The notes beneath the pieces were generated by a model, which searched no databases, was not told where the DNA came from, and saw only the letters and a list, made by a program, of their open reading frames with translations. Of a stretch of 64,000 nt of DNA, positions 8,816 to 17,971 are shown in pieces. Position 1 is the stretch's first letter. The number at the start of each line of letters is the position of its first letter. A program made the position numbers and the translations under genes. The DNA is from CAZMXP01 sp964570285 (GTDB lineage: Bacteria; Planctomycetota; PLA2): the NCBI GenBank assembly GCA_964570285.1, contig CAZMXP010000025.1:5626-69625 (forward strand), given 5' to 3'.

Positions 8816-10396
8816 ATGGGCCGGGAATTCGCGTCGATCGGCTTCGGCCTGCTGCTGGCGGGCATCGGTGTGCTCGGCGGCTACTATGCCGCGGTCCAAG
8901 GGAAGGGGTCCGGGGAACCGGCGGACGCCCACGCGGCGGAGGCGAAGGAGCTCTCCGCGCAGACGCTCGCCAACCTCGGCGTGCGCATCGGCGACGCCGC
9001 GCTGTCGGACTTCGTCTCCTCCCGCCGCGTCCAGGCCGAGGTCGTCGATCCGCCGCTGAACCGGCGCCCCGTCGGCGCGCCCCTCGGCGGCGTCGTGCAG
9101 GAGGTGAACGTGCGGCCGAACGCGACGGCCCGCGGCGGCGACGTGCTCGTCGTGCTGCTGCGCGACCCGATCGCGCGGCCGGAACTCGCGATCGTCGGGC
9201 CGCTGCTGAGCCCCGTCGGCGAGAACGTGCACGAGGCCGTCGCGACCTACCGCGCCGCGTCGAAGGACGTCGCCCTCACCGAGCGCGAACTCGCGCGGAT
9301 CCTCGCGATCAACGAGGCGGGCGGCGCGATGCCGGTCGTGCCGAAGCAGCGCGAGATCGACCTCGCCTACGAGCTCGAACGCGCGCGGCTCAGGCTCGAG
9401 AACGCCCGCCACGAACTCGAGTGGCACGGCGTCTCCCCCGACGAGGCGGGGGCCGCCGGGGACCACGCCCACCGCACCGGCCGCCTCTGGATCAGCGCGC
9501 TCGAACACGACGGCCTCTGGGGCGAGGCCGCCTCGCGGCTCTACGCCCTCCTCCCCGCGCCCCTCCACGAATCGCCCTGGACCGTCGCGCTGATCGGCGA
9601 GCTGATCGCCCGCGGGGTCGACCTCGCCGAGCTCACCGCCGCGGCCGGGACCGAGCCCGCGCTCGCGAACCGGTTCGCCGAGGCGGGCTCGCTGCTGCTC
9701 GAAGGGCAGTCGGTCGCGGCCGTGCGCGCGTTCGCGGCGCAGGGGGCGCTCGACCCGGTCGCGCGGCTCACGGTCCCCGACGGGGAGTGGGACGTCGCCT
9801 CGGTCGAGGTCCGCGTCGGGCAGCGCGTCGCGGCGGGGGAGACGATCGCGGTGCTGCACGACCCGCGCACGATGCACCTGCGGCTCCGGCCCGTCGGCGA
9901 CGAGATCGCGCTCGTGGCGGCGGCGGCCGCCGCGGGGACCGAGGTGGCGGCGACGCCGCTGATCGCGGGCACCGGGCCCCCGCTCGAGGGGCTCCGCATC
10001 GAGAGCCTGCCGACGATCGGCGGGACGGCGGCGTACGCGCCGTGCGCCAACTCGCTCGTCGCGTCGGCGAACGGCTTCCGGAGCTGGAACCTGCGCGAGG
10101 GGCTGCGCTACCTCGTCGCGCTGCCGAGCCGGCGGTTCGACGCGAGCTTCGTGGTTCCCGCGGGCGCGCTCGCCGACGACGGCGCCGACCGCGTCGTCTT
10201 CCGCCGCGACGGCGCGACCTTCCTCGCGGTGCCGGTGCACGTGCTCTACGAGGACAGCGAGGTCGCGGTGATCGCCAACGACGGCGCGATCTTCCCGGGC
10301 GAGCCGATCGCGCTGAGCGGCGCGTTCGCGCTGGCGCTCGCGCTGCAGCTCGACAAGGGGTCGGCCGACCCGCACGCGGGCCACAGCCACGGCTAG
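8816..10396 (+). CDS. RND efflux periplasmic adaptor (CusB/CzcB type)
   Basis: 526 residues. One N-terminal membrane segment (FGLLLAGIGVLGGYYAAV) is followed by a split lipoyl/beta-barrel architecture: PVGAPLGGVVQEVNVRPNATARGGDVLVVL is the first biotinyl-like half (shown here only in pieces), a helical hairpin follows, and GEWDVASVEVRVGQRVAAGETIAVL forms the second half near residue 325. A helical insert of roughly 100 residues between them (HRTGRLWISALEHDGLWGEA onward) makes it longer than typical adaptors. The C-terminus ends in a His-rich tail (DPHAGHSHG) that may bind the exported metal. The start follows GAGGAGGTTCCG. Located between TolC-like and pump genes, as in czc/cus systems. Confidence 0.85.
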   Translation: MGREFASIGFGLLLAGIGVLGGYYAAVQGKGSGEPADAHAAEAKELSAQTLANLGVRIGDAALSDFVSSRRVQAEVVDPPLNRRPVGAPLGGVVQEVNVRPNATARGGDVLVVLLRDPIARPELAIVGPLLSPVGENVHEAVATYRAASKDVALTERELARILAINEAGGAMPVVPKQREIDLAYELERARLRLENARHELEWHGVSPDEAGAAGDHAHRTGRLWISALEHDGLWGEAASRLYALLPAPLHESPWTVALIGELIARGVDLAELTAAAGTEPALANRFAEAGSLLLEGQSVAAVRAFAAQGALDPVARLTVPDGEWDVASVEVRVGQRVAAGETIAVLHDPRTMHLRLRPVGDEIALVAAAAAAGTEVAATPLIAGTGPPLEGLRIESLPTIGGTAAYAPCANSLVASANGFRSWNLREGLRYLVALPSRRFDASFVVPAGALADDGADRVVFRRDGATFLAVPVHVLYEDSEVAVIANDGAIFPGEPIALSGAFALALALQLDKGSADPHAGHSHG

Positions 10397-10399
10397 GCC

Positions 10400-13300
10400 A
10401 TGCTCGACAAGGTCATCCGCTTCTCCCTCGACCGGCGGCTGCTCGTCGCCGCGCTCAGCATCGTCGTCGCCGTCTACGGCGCGGTCGTCTCGCTCGGCCT
10501 GCCGATCGACGTGCTGCCCGACCTGAACCGCCCGACCGTGACGGTGCTCACCGAGGCGCACGGCCTCACGCCGGAGGACGTCGAGCAGCTCGTGACGAGG
10601 CCGATCGAGCAGTCGGTCAACGGCGCGACCGGCGTCGAGCGCGTCCGCTCCGTCTCCGGCATGGGGCTCTCGATCGTCTTCGTCGAGTTCGGCTGGGAGA
10701 CCGAGATCTACCGGAACCGGCAGCTCGTGCAGGAGCTGCTCGTCGCCGCGGGCCCGCGGCTGCCGCCCGGCGTCGAGCCGCACATGACGCCGATCAGCAG
10801 CATCATGGGGCAGATCCAGCTCGTCGGCGTGCGCAGCCGCGGCGGCACGATGGACCCGACCGAGATCCGCGCGATCGTCGACCGCGACGTGAAGCTGCGG
10901 CTCGCGTCGCTGAAGGGCGTCGCGCAGATCGTCACGATCGGCGGCGCGCGGCGCGAACTCCAGGTGATCGTCGACGCGGACAGGCTGAAGGCGCACGACG
11001 TGGGGCTCGGCGACGTCGCCGACGCGATCGCCGCGGCGAACATGAGCGGCAGCGGCGGCGTGATGCCCACCGGCGCGAAGGGGCCGCTCGTCACCGTGAC
11101 CGGCCTCGCGCGCCGCACGCAGGACATCGAGCGGGCCGCGGTGGGCGGCGACGCCGCGCGGCCGGTGCGCATCTCCGATGTCGCCCGCGTCGAGTTCGGC
11201 CCCGCGGCGATGCGCACCGGCGACGCGGGCGTCGACGGGGGGCCCGGCGTCATCCTCGTCGTCTTCAAGCAGCCGGGCATCGACACCGTCGACCTCTCCG
11301 ACCGCGTGGAGGAGGAGCTGCGCCAGCTCGCCCCGTCGCTGCCGGGCGACCTCGAGATCCTGCCGGCGATCTACCGGCAGGCGGACTTCATCCACCGCGC
11401 GATCGAGAACGTCGGCCATGCGGTGCGCGACGGCTCGCTGCTCGTCGTCGTCGTGCTCTTCCTCTTCCTGCTCAACTTCCGCACGACGGTCATCACGCTG
11501 ACGGCGATCCCGATGTCGATCGCGATGACGGCGATCTTCTTCCGCCTCTTCGGCATCAGCATCAACACGATGACGCTCGGCGGCCTCGCCGTCGCGGTCG
11601 GCTCGCTCGTCGACGACGCCATCGTCGACGTCGAGAACGTCTTCCGCCGCCTGCGCCAGGCCCCCCACGCCCCCCCCCTTCGCGTCGTCTACGAGGCGTC
11701 GCGCGAGGTCAGGAAGCCCATCGTCGTCGGCACGCTCGTCGTCGCCGCGGTCTACCTGCCGCTCTTCGCGCTCTCCGGCATGGAGGGCAAGCTCTTCGCG
11801 CCCATCGGCATCGCCTACATCGTCAGCATCCTCGCGTCGCTCGTCGTGTCGCTGACCCTGACGCCGGTGCTGTGCTACTGGCTGCTGCCGAAGGCGCGGC
11901 GCACCGCGCACGGGCAGGACGGCTGGGCGGTGCGCAGGCTCAAGGGCCTCGCCGACCGCTGCATCCGGCTGTCGCTCGACCATCCCGCGAGGATGAGCGC
12001 GCTGCTTGGGGCATTCGTGCTCGCGGGGATTGCCATACTGTTGCATCGCGGCAGCGAGTTCCTGCCGCCCTTCAACGAGGGGAGCGCGCAGATCAACCTC
12101 GTGCTGCCGCCGGGCACGTCGCTGGACACGGCGGATGCGCACGGGAGGCGCCTCGACAGGGTCATTTCGGGGGTCGCGGGGGTTTCGGGTGTCGGGCGCC
12201 GCACCGGCCGCGCCGAGGGGGACGAGCACGCCGAGGGGGTCAACTTCACCGAGGCCATCGTCAGCTTCGACGCGGACTCCGGGCGCTCGCGCGAGGAGAC
12301 GCTGACGGAGATCCGCCGCCTGCTCGCGGAGGAGTTCCCCGGCGTCCCGGTGTCGGCGGAGCAGCCGCTCGCGCACCTGCTGAGCCACCTGCTCTCCGGC
12401 GTCAACGCGCAGGTCGCGATCAAGATCTTCGGGCCCGACCTCGGCGTGCTGCGGCGCGTCGCGCAGCAGGTGCAGGGCGCCATCGCGCCGATCGAGGGCG
12501 TGGCCGACCTCATCGTCGAGGCGCAGGTGCTCGTCGAGAAGGTGGACATCCAGCCGCGCCGCGAGGCGCTCGCGCGGGTGGGGCTGACCGTGCGCGACGT
12601 CGCGGAGACCGTCGAACTCGCGATGGAGGGCGAGGAGATGAGCCGGCTGATCCTCGGGCAGGTCGCCTACCCGATCATCCTCCGGCTCGAGGAGAAGGAC
12701 CGGCGCGACCTCGTCGGGCTGCGCGGGCTCCTGCTGCGCACGCCGTCGGGCGGCCTGCTGCCGCTCGGCGAGGTGGCCGACGTGCGGATGGCCTACACGC
12801 CCAACAACATCAACCGCGAGAACGTCTCGCGGCGGATCGTCGTGCAGCACAACGTGCAGGGGAGGAGCCTCGGGGAGGTCGTGGGCGACGTCGAGCGCGC
12901 GATCGGGCCGCTGCGCGCGAAGCTGCCCGCGGGCTACAGCATCCGCATCAGCGGGCAGTTCGAGGCGCAGGCGGAGGCGTCGCGCATCATCGTCTGGCTC
13001 TCGATGCTCTCGCTCGTCGCGATGTTCCTGCTGATCTACGGCCACTTCCAGTCGGTGAACCTCGCCTTGCAGGCGCTCGCGAGCATCCCGATGGCGTTCG
13101 TCGGCGCGGTCTGCTTCATCGTCGCGACGGGGCAGACGCTGTCGATCGCGACGCTGGTCGGCCTGATCTCGCTGGGCGGCATCGCCGCGCGCAACACGAT
13201 CCTGCTGATCGACCACTACCTGCACCTGCTGCGCGAGGAGGGGGAGGCCTTCTCGCGGGAGATGATCTTCCGCGCGGGCCGCGAGCGGATCGTGCCGGTC

Positions 13301-13516
13301 GTCATGACGGCGCTCTGCTCCGGCATCGCGCTGATGCCGCTCGTGCTGTCGCCGGGGGAGCCCGGCCGCGAGCTGCTCTACCCCGTCGCGAGCGTGATCG
13401 TCGGCGGGCTCATCTCGAGCACGCTGCTCGACGTGCTGCTGACCCCCGGACTATTCTGGCTCTTCGGCCGCGGGGCGGTCGAACGGCTGCAATCGCAAAC
13501 GAAGGAGAACGGATGA
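10400..13516 (+). CDS. Heavy-metal efflux RND pump, CzcA/CusA family
   Basis: 1038 residues, the standard length of HME-type RND pumps, with duplicated six-helix halves and two large periplasmic loops. Diagnostic stretches are SLGLPIDVLPDLNRPTVTVL near residue 35, the TM4 segment GLAVAVGSLVDDAIVDVENV near 395 and the C-terminal GLISLGGIAARNTILLID. The TM4 acidic pattern (VDDAIVDVEN) is neither the classical CzcA DFG..VDGAVV nor the CusA MVDAAI signature, so the metal cannot be assigned from motif alone. It would use the proton gradient to drive metal through adaptor and TolC-like duct. Its TGA overlaps the ATG of the next gene. Confidence 0.92.
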   Translation: MLDKVIRFSLDRRLLVAALSIVVAVYGAVVSLGLPIDVLPDLNRPTVTVLTEAHGLTPEDVEQLVTRPIEQSVNGATGVERVRSVSGMGLSIVFVEFGWETEIYRNRQLVQELLVAAGPRLPPGVEPHMTPISSIMGQIQLVGVRSRGGTMDPTEIRAIVDRDVKLRLASLKGVAQIVTIGGARRELQVIVDADRLKAHDVGLGDVADAIAAANMSGSGGVMPTGAKGPLVTVTGLARRTQDIERAAVGGDAARPVRISDVARVEFGPAAMRTGDAGVDGGPGVILVVFKQPGIDTVDLSDRVEEELRQLAPSLPGDLEILPAIYRQADFIHRAIENVGHAVRDGSLLVVVVLFLFLLNFRTTVITLTAIPMSIAMTAIFFRLFGISINTMTLGGLAVAVGSLVDDAIVDVENVFRRLRQAPHAPPLRVVYEASREVRKPIVVGTLVVAAVYLPLFALSGMEGKLFAPIGIAYIVSILASLVVSLTLTPVLCYWLLPKARRTAHGQDGWAVRRLKGLADRCIRLSLDHPARMSALLGAFVLAGIAILLHRGSEFLPPFNEGSAQINLVLPPGTSLDTADAHGRRLDRVISGVAGVSGVGRRTGRAEGDEHAEGVNFTEAIVSFDADSGRSREETLTEIRRLLAEEFPGVPVSAEQPLAHLLSHLLSGVNAQVAIKIFGPDLGVLRRVAQQVQGAIAPIEGVADLIVEAQVLVEKVDIQPRREALARVGLTVRDVAETVELAMEGEEMSRLILGQVAYPIILRLEEKDRRDLVGLRGLLLRTPSGGLLPLGEVADVRMAYTPNNINRENVSRRIVVQHNVQGRSLGEVVGDVERAIGPLRAKLPAGYSIRISGQFEAQAEASRIIVWLSMLSLVAMFLLIYGHFQSVNLALQALASIPMAFVGAVCFIVATGQTLSIATLVGLISLGGIAARNTILLIDHYLHLLREEGEAFSREMIFRAGRERIVPVVMTALCSGIALMPLVLSPGEPGRELLYPVASVIVGGLISSTLLDVLLTPGLFWLFGRGAVERLQSQTKENG

Positions 13517-13944
13517 TGCGTATTCTCGTCACGATGCTGATCGGCCTCGCGCTCGTCGCCTGCGGCGGCAAGGACGACCACGACCACGCGCACGACGACG
13601 GCCACGACCACGGCGCGGAGGACGCCCACCACGAGGACCACTCCGCGCAGCACGGCGGCGAACTGCTCGAGTTCGGCAAGCACGAGGGCCATGTCGAGGT
13701 CGTCCACGAGGACGAGACGGGCACCGTGAGAATCTGGATCTACGACGGGGAGATGAAGCCCCTCAACCTCGACGGCGCGCCCACCCTCAGCTTCCTTGCC
13801 GACGGCGCCTCGAAGCAGTTGACCGCGGCCGGCAGCGGCAGCGAGTGGACCTTCACCGACGTGAGCCTGAAGGGCGAACCCGAGAAGGCGCGCTTCAAGC
13901 TCGTGGCGAAGGGCAAGCCGTTCACGCCCCCGTGGGAGCATTGA
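13513..13944 (+). CDS. His-rich lipoprotein, tail gene of metal-efflux operon
   Basis: 143 residues. A lipoprotein signal (MLIGLALVACGG) is followed by a dense His/Asp region (HDHAHDDGHDHGAEDAHHED) and then a beta-rich domain (GTVRIWIYDGEMKPLNLDGA, FKLVAKGKPF). The His/Asp run is a plausible periplasmic metal buffer. Two adjacent ATGs at 13513 and 13516 are served by AAGGAG; the first overlaps the pump stop (ATGA). Being fifth in the operon and translationally coupled to the pump, it probably delivers or senses the exported metal. The C-terminal domain family is not recognised. Confidence 0.75.
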   Translation: MMRILVTMLIGLALVACGGKDDHDHAHDDGHDHGAEDAHHEDHSAQHGGELLEFGKHEGHVEVVHEDETGTVRIWIYDGEMKPLNLDGAPTLSFLADGASKQLTAAGSGSEWTFTDVSLKGEPEKARFKLVAKGKPFTPPWEH

Positions 13945-14304
13945 TCGGTCGCGCGGTACCGTGCCATGTGACTCTTCTGCATTCCACGGCGCGTGCAACA
14001 GGTTCGCCTGGCGCGGCGCGGCTTGACGCCGCAGCCAAGTGAGGGACGGCCGAAGGCCGCGCTGCGCCGCGTGGGGAGCTGCCGGGTTCGGGTGACGCGC
14101 GCGGGGCGGAGGGCTGGGCGCGTCTCTCCCCCGCTGCAGATGATGCCTGCGATCCGGCAAGACGAAGCTGTGGTCCACCGCACCGCGCGGTCCTCGGGGC
14201 CATTGCACACTGCGGAGCGCGCTTCGCCCCTGAATCCCGAACAGCCCTCGAGATTCGGACCCGGTCGTGGCACAGGCCCCCCGCAGCGGCCGTTACCATG
14301 GGGC
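13945..14304 (+). other. Intergenic region, 360 bp, with one short dispersed repeat
   Basis: No open frame here has gene-like content and no RNA gene was seen. The stretch contains an 18-bp sequence (14016-14033) whose reverse complement recurs at 44916-44933, and otherwise GC-rich sequence. The promoter for the HEAT-repeat gene at 14305 should lie in it, but no clear -35/-10 pair can be named. Confidence 0.5.
14016..14033 (-). repeat. 18-bp dispersed repeat, copy A
   Basis: The minus strand reads TGCGGCGTCAAGCCGCGC, identical to 44916-44933 on the plus strand; flanking bases are also partly conserved on both sides. Both copies lie in intergenic DNA. The motif is itself partly palindromic (GCGGC...GCCGC) and could form a small hairpin. 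Confidence 0.7.
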
Positions 14305-17300
14305 ATGCGGTGGGGTCTGCTGTTCGGCGTGCTCGTGGCGGCGTGCCGCGCGACGGCGCCGGACGCCGAGCACGAGCGGCACCTCGTCCCGCTGCTGCGC
14401 GACGCAGACCGCGGCGTGCGGTACGCGGCGGTCGTGGCGCTCGGGAAGGCGGGGGTGGGGGAGGCCGCTCTCGCCGAGGCGCAACGCGACCCTGAATGGT
14501 GCGTGCGCGCGGAGGCGGCGGTCGCGCTCGCGCGCATCGGGCCGCGGGCGCTGCCGTTCGTGCTCGACGCGGCGCGCGACCAGGACCGCGAGGTCCGGCT
14601 CGAGTCGTGGACGGCGCTGCGCAAGATGGGGCCCGAGGCCGTGCGTGCGGGGCGCGCCGCGCTGCGTGCCGGCCTCGATTCCGCGGATCTTGAAGAGCGC
14701 CTCGAAGTGGCGCGCTGCCTCGTGCTCCTGGGCGACGAGGAGCACGCGCGGCTGATGCCCGCTCTCCTCGCAGGACTCCAGGCGGAGGCCGAACCCGACC
14801 TCGTCAGCCGAGCCGCGTGGATCCTGCGCACGCTCGGCCCGCGCGGCGTCGCGGCGAGGCCGGACATCGAGCGGCTGCTTGCAAGCGAGCGGTTCCGGTA
14901 TTGCGACGCGCTCGAGGCCGCCCTCGCAGGGATGCACCCAGCCGAGCGCCCGGCCGAGTCGCGCCCCTCCGAGGCGCAGGCGCGGGAGCGGCTGGAGAGC
15001 AGCGAGATCGCCGACGTGCTCGACGGCGCCCTGGCCCTGGAAGCGCTCGGAATCGACCCCCGGCCGCTGCTCGCGGCCCGCGACGACGCGAACGCGGCGC
15101 GCGTCTTCCTGGTCCTCGGCGCGGGCGCGACGCCGCCGCCGGAGCGCTGGGTCTACTCCGACGACGAGAGCGTCGCGGTGGCGGCCGAGCTCGCCTCCGG
15201 CCAGCGCGGCGTGCCACCCACGGTGCGCCTCACCGCCGGCCCGCGCCTGCGAGCGGCCGAGATCTGGGCCGCGGGCCGCGCGGGGGTACCGCAGCCCAGA
15301 TACCTGAAGGACGACGATCCGCTCGTGCGCGAGATGGCGGTGCGCACCCTCGGCCCGGCCGAACTCGCGGCCGCGCTGCTCGACCGCGACGTCGCCCTCC
15401 GCCGCCTCGCCGCGAACCGCTGCGCGGAGGCGCGCCTCTTCACGCCGGAACTCTTCTCCGCCGCCCGCAGCGAGGATCACGACCTGCGCCTGCTCGCGAC
15501 GCGTGCGCTCTCGCGCACCGGCCACCCGTTTCCGCCGGCGCTCCGCGACACGAGCCGCGCGGTGCGCCTCGAAGCGGTGCTCGGCCTCTCCGCCGACCAC
15601 GAAGCGCACCTGCTCCTCGCGCTCGACGACCCCGAGTGGCGCATCCGCCGCGCGGCCCTGCAGCGCCTCGGCCGATCCGAAGCCGCCGCGAGGGCGGCAG
15701 CCGCCTTCCTCGGCGACACCAATCCGCTTCTCAGCGATGCGGCGGCCGACGCCTTGTCGAGGATGGGGGCTCCCGCCGCCCTCCCGCTGGCCGCGACGCT
15801 CGAAGGCGCGAACGCCGCCGTCCAGTACCACGCGCCGCGCGTGCTCAAGGCACTCGGCGGTCACGGCGCCGCCGCGACCCCTACGCTGATCCGGCTGCTC
15901 GCCGACGCCGATGTCAACGTCCGCGAGAACGCCGCGCGCTGCCTCGCCGCGATCGGCCCCGCCGCACGCGCCGCCGCACCGGCGCTCGTCTGCGCGCTCG
16001 GCGACCCGCGCCTCTGCGTCGTCAGCCACGCGGCGCTCGCGCTGGGCGCCATCGGACTCACGCCGGAGCTCTCGCGCGCGTTGCGCGACCCCCGCGCCCG
16101 CGTGCGCGCCTACGCCGCCTTCGCGTACGGCTGGGCCTGCGGCGCGGGGCGCGGCCTCGACCATGTCCCCTTCGAGGTGCGGCTGCCGGTGATCGACTGC
16201 GGCGACGCGCCGCCGGGCCGCTTCATGGAACTGCGCTCGAAGGATGCAACAGTTGCAATCCCGTGTGCCGCCGCGCGCGACGCGGAGGAACTCGACGCGT
16301 GGGAGTGCGAGCGCGTGCTCGAACTGCTGCTCGGCGGCGGCTGCCGGCCCGACGCGCCGGGCGACTTCGACGACCGGTTCCGCAACATCCTCGGCAGCGC
16401 CGAACTGCCCGCGGCGATGTCCTACGTCGTCCGCGCGCGGCGCACCGATCCCCCCAAGGCCAGCTTCTTCGCCGAGAACCACCGGATCGCGCGGCGCGAG
16501 AACATCCCCGCGCTCCTCTGGTTCCGCCGGACGGAGGACGACGACTCCCTCGATGGCATCGGCGAGGTCTACCAACCCATCCACGCGGTCCACGATCCCG
16601 AGTTGTTCGTGGAAGAGGGGGGGGCGCGGGGGGGGCCGGGCCTCCCAAAGGCGCTGCGCGCGTGGCTCAAGGGGGAGGGCGACCTCTGGATCCCGAACGG
16701 CCTGCGCTGGCTCAACGACGTCGATCCGCTCGACTCCGACGCGCCCGACCTGCTCGAGTTCGCCCGCTGGGCCTTCGGTCCCGAGGGCGACCCGTATTCC
16801 CGCTGTGCGGCCGTGCGCGCCCTCGGCAAGCTGCACGATGCGGCCTCCGAGAGGTTCCTGCGCGAAGTCTCCGTCCGCCGTTGGCCTCGCGGGAACCCGT
16901 ACATCGACGAGCGACTCCCCCGCCTCGCGCTGGGCGCTCTCGCGCGTCGCGGCCTTCCGGACGCGGTCGCCGCGCTGCTGGAGGAGGACGACTTCGCGCT
17001 CCTGCTCGAGGCGGTGCCTGGCTTCGCCGTCGCCCGCCTGCGCGAGCGCCTGCTCGATCCCGAGACGGCCCGCGAGACCTGCGACCTTCTGCCCGGGCTG
17101 CTCGACGAGACGTTCCTCGGCATCCGCTTCGAGGAGACCCTCTTCGCCGGCATCGCCGAGGCGGCCATCGCGAGCGGCCTCGACGGCTGCGCGCTCGCCC
17201 GCATCGCCGTCGCGGTCCCCGGCTGCCGCCGCCGCGACGTGGCCGAGGCGGCCTACGCGCGCCTCGACTCGGACGCCTGGACCCGGGAGGAGGGGGAAGA

Positions 17301-17901
17301 TCCCGACCTCGAGGCGGCGGCCTTCCTCCAGTCGGCGGATCCGGAGCGCTTCCTCGCCGTTGGACGCTTCTGGCCCGGCGACCCGGAGGAGGGCACGGGC
17401 GACCCCGTGCCGGACATGCCGCACGCGCTCGAATCGGACGGCGGGCGCGACCTCGAGCCGGAGATGGGACTGGCGAAGGATCCGCGCGTGGTCGCGTGGC
17501 TGAAGACGCAGCGGCAGACGCGCGAGTACCCCTACGCGAGCGTGCTCTCCGCGCTCGTGCTCGCGGGCGACCGCGACGCGCGCGAAGAGCTCTGGTCGAT
17601 GGTGCGCTGCGGCCGCCACCGGCTCCTCTACGGCAGCTTCGAGGCGCGCGTCTTCACGCTCGACTGGGACCTGTCGACACTGCCGCACTGGATCGAGGAA
17701 CTCGACAGCAACTGCTGCCGCGTCGCCGGCGGCCTCGAGGGGATCTTCGAGGACCATCTGGGCCTGCGCTGGCTCTACGACCGCCCCCGATCCGGCCTCG
17801 GGGAGCCGCGCTCGGGGCGCGTGCGTACGGAGCTGCTCTGGTCGGGGGGGCGCTACGTCTGGAGCCCGGTCGTGGACCGATTCGTCGCCCTGCCGGAGTA
17901 G
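14305..17901 (+). CDS. Large exported HEAT-repeat protein
   Basis: 1198 residues. A short export signal with a possible lipobox (LLFGVLVAACRA) is followed by HEAT/PBS-lyase-type repeats over the first roughly 600 residues, for example DADRGVRYAAVVALGKAGVG, DPEWCVRAEAAVALARIG and DADVNVRENAARCLAAIG. The second half is helical but less regular and includes a Cys/Trp-bearing segment of unknown fold (DAWECERVLELLLGGGC; later PVIDCGDAPPGRF). HEAT solenoids are protein-binding scaffolds; the partner is unknown. The frame extends further upstream, but the ATG at 14305 fits the signal peptide. Confidence 0.75.
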   Translation: MRWGLLFGVLVAACRATAPDAEHERHLVPLLRDADRGVRYAAVVALGKAGVGEAALAEAQRDPEWCVRAEAAVALARIGPRALPFVLDAARDQDREVRLESWTALRKMGPEAVRAGRAALRAGLDSADLEERLEVARCLVLLGDEEHARLMPALLAGLQAEAEPDLVSRAAWILRTLGPRGVAARPDIERLLASERFRYCDALEAALAGMHPAERPAESRPSEAQARERLESSEIADVLDGALALEALGIDPRPLLAARDDANAARVFLVLGAGATPPPERWVYSDDESVAVAAELASGQRGVPPTVRLTAGPRLRAAEIWAAGRAGVPQPRYLKDDDPLVREMAVRTLGPAELAAALLDRDVALRRLAANRCAEARLFTPELFSAARSEDHDLRLLATRALSRTGHPFPPALRDTSRAVRLEAVLGLSADHEAHLLLALDDPEWRIRRAALQRLGRSEAAARAAAAFLGDTNPLLSDAAADALSRMGAPAALPLAATLEGANAAVQYHAPRVLKALGGHGAAATPTLIRLLADADVNVRENAARCLAAIGPAARAAAPALVCALGDPRLCVVSHAALALGAIGLTPELSRALRDPRARVRAYAAFAYGWACGAGRGLDHVPFEVRLPVIDCGDAPPGRFMELRSKDATVAIPCAAARDAEELDAWECERVLELLLGGGCRPDAPGDFDDRFRNILGSAELPAAMSYVVRARRTDPPKASFFAENHRIARRENIPALLWFRRTEDDDSLDGIGEVYQPIHAVHDPELFVEEGGARGGPGLPKALRAWLKGEGDLWIPNGLRWLNDVDPLDSDAPDLLEFARWAFGPEGDPYSRCAAVRALGKLHDAASERFLREVSVRRWPRGNPYIDERLPRLALGALARRGLPDAVAALLEEDDFALLLEAVPGFAVARLRERLLDPETARETCDLLPGLLDETFLGIRFEETLFAGIAEAAIASGLDGCALARIAVAVPGCRRRDVAEAAYARLDSDAWTREEGEDPDLEAAAFLQSADPERFLAVGRFWPGDPEEGTGDPVPDMPHALESDGGRDLEPEMGLAKDPRVVAWLKTQRQTREYPYASVLSALVLAGDRDAREELWSMVRCGRHRLLYGSFEARVFTLDWDLSTLPHWIEELDSNCCRVAGGLEGIFEDHLGLRWLYDRPRSGLGEPRSGRVRTELLWSGGRYVWSPVVDRFVALPE

Positions 17902-17971
17902 GGCTGTAGTCGCCCGCCGCCGATCCCGCTTCCTGCAGTTGGCTGGGGCTATCATGGCCCCCGGACCCCCC

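Noticed and set aside
8504..13225. A 1573-residue open frame on the minus strand, plus 901- and 1507-residue plus-strand frames over the efflux operon
   Set aside because: Arg/Ala/Asp-rich low-complexity shadows created by GC-rich codons; they lie opposite or out of frame with the clear TolC, adaptor and pump genes and contain no motif.
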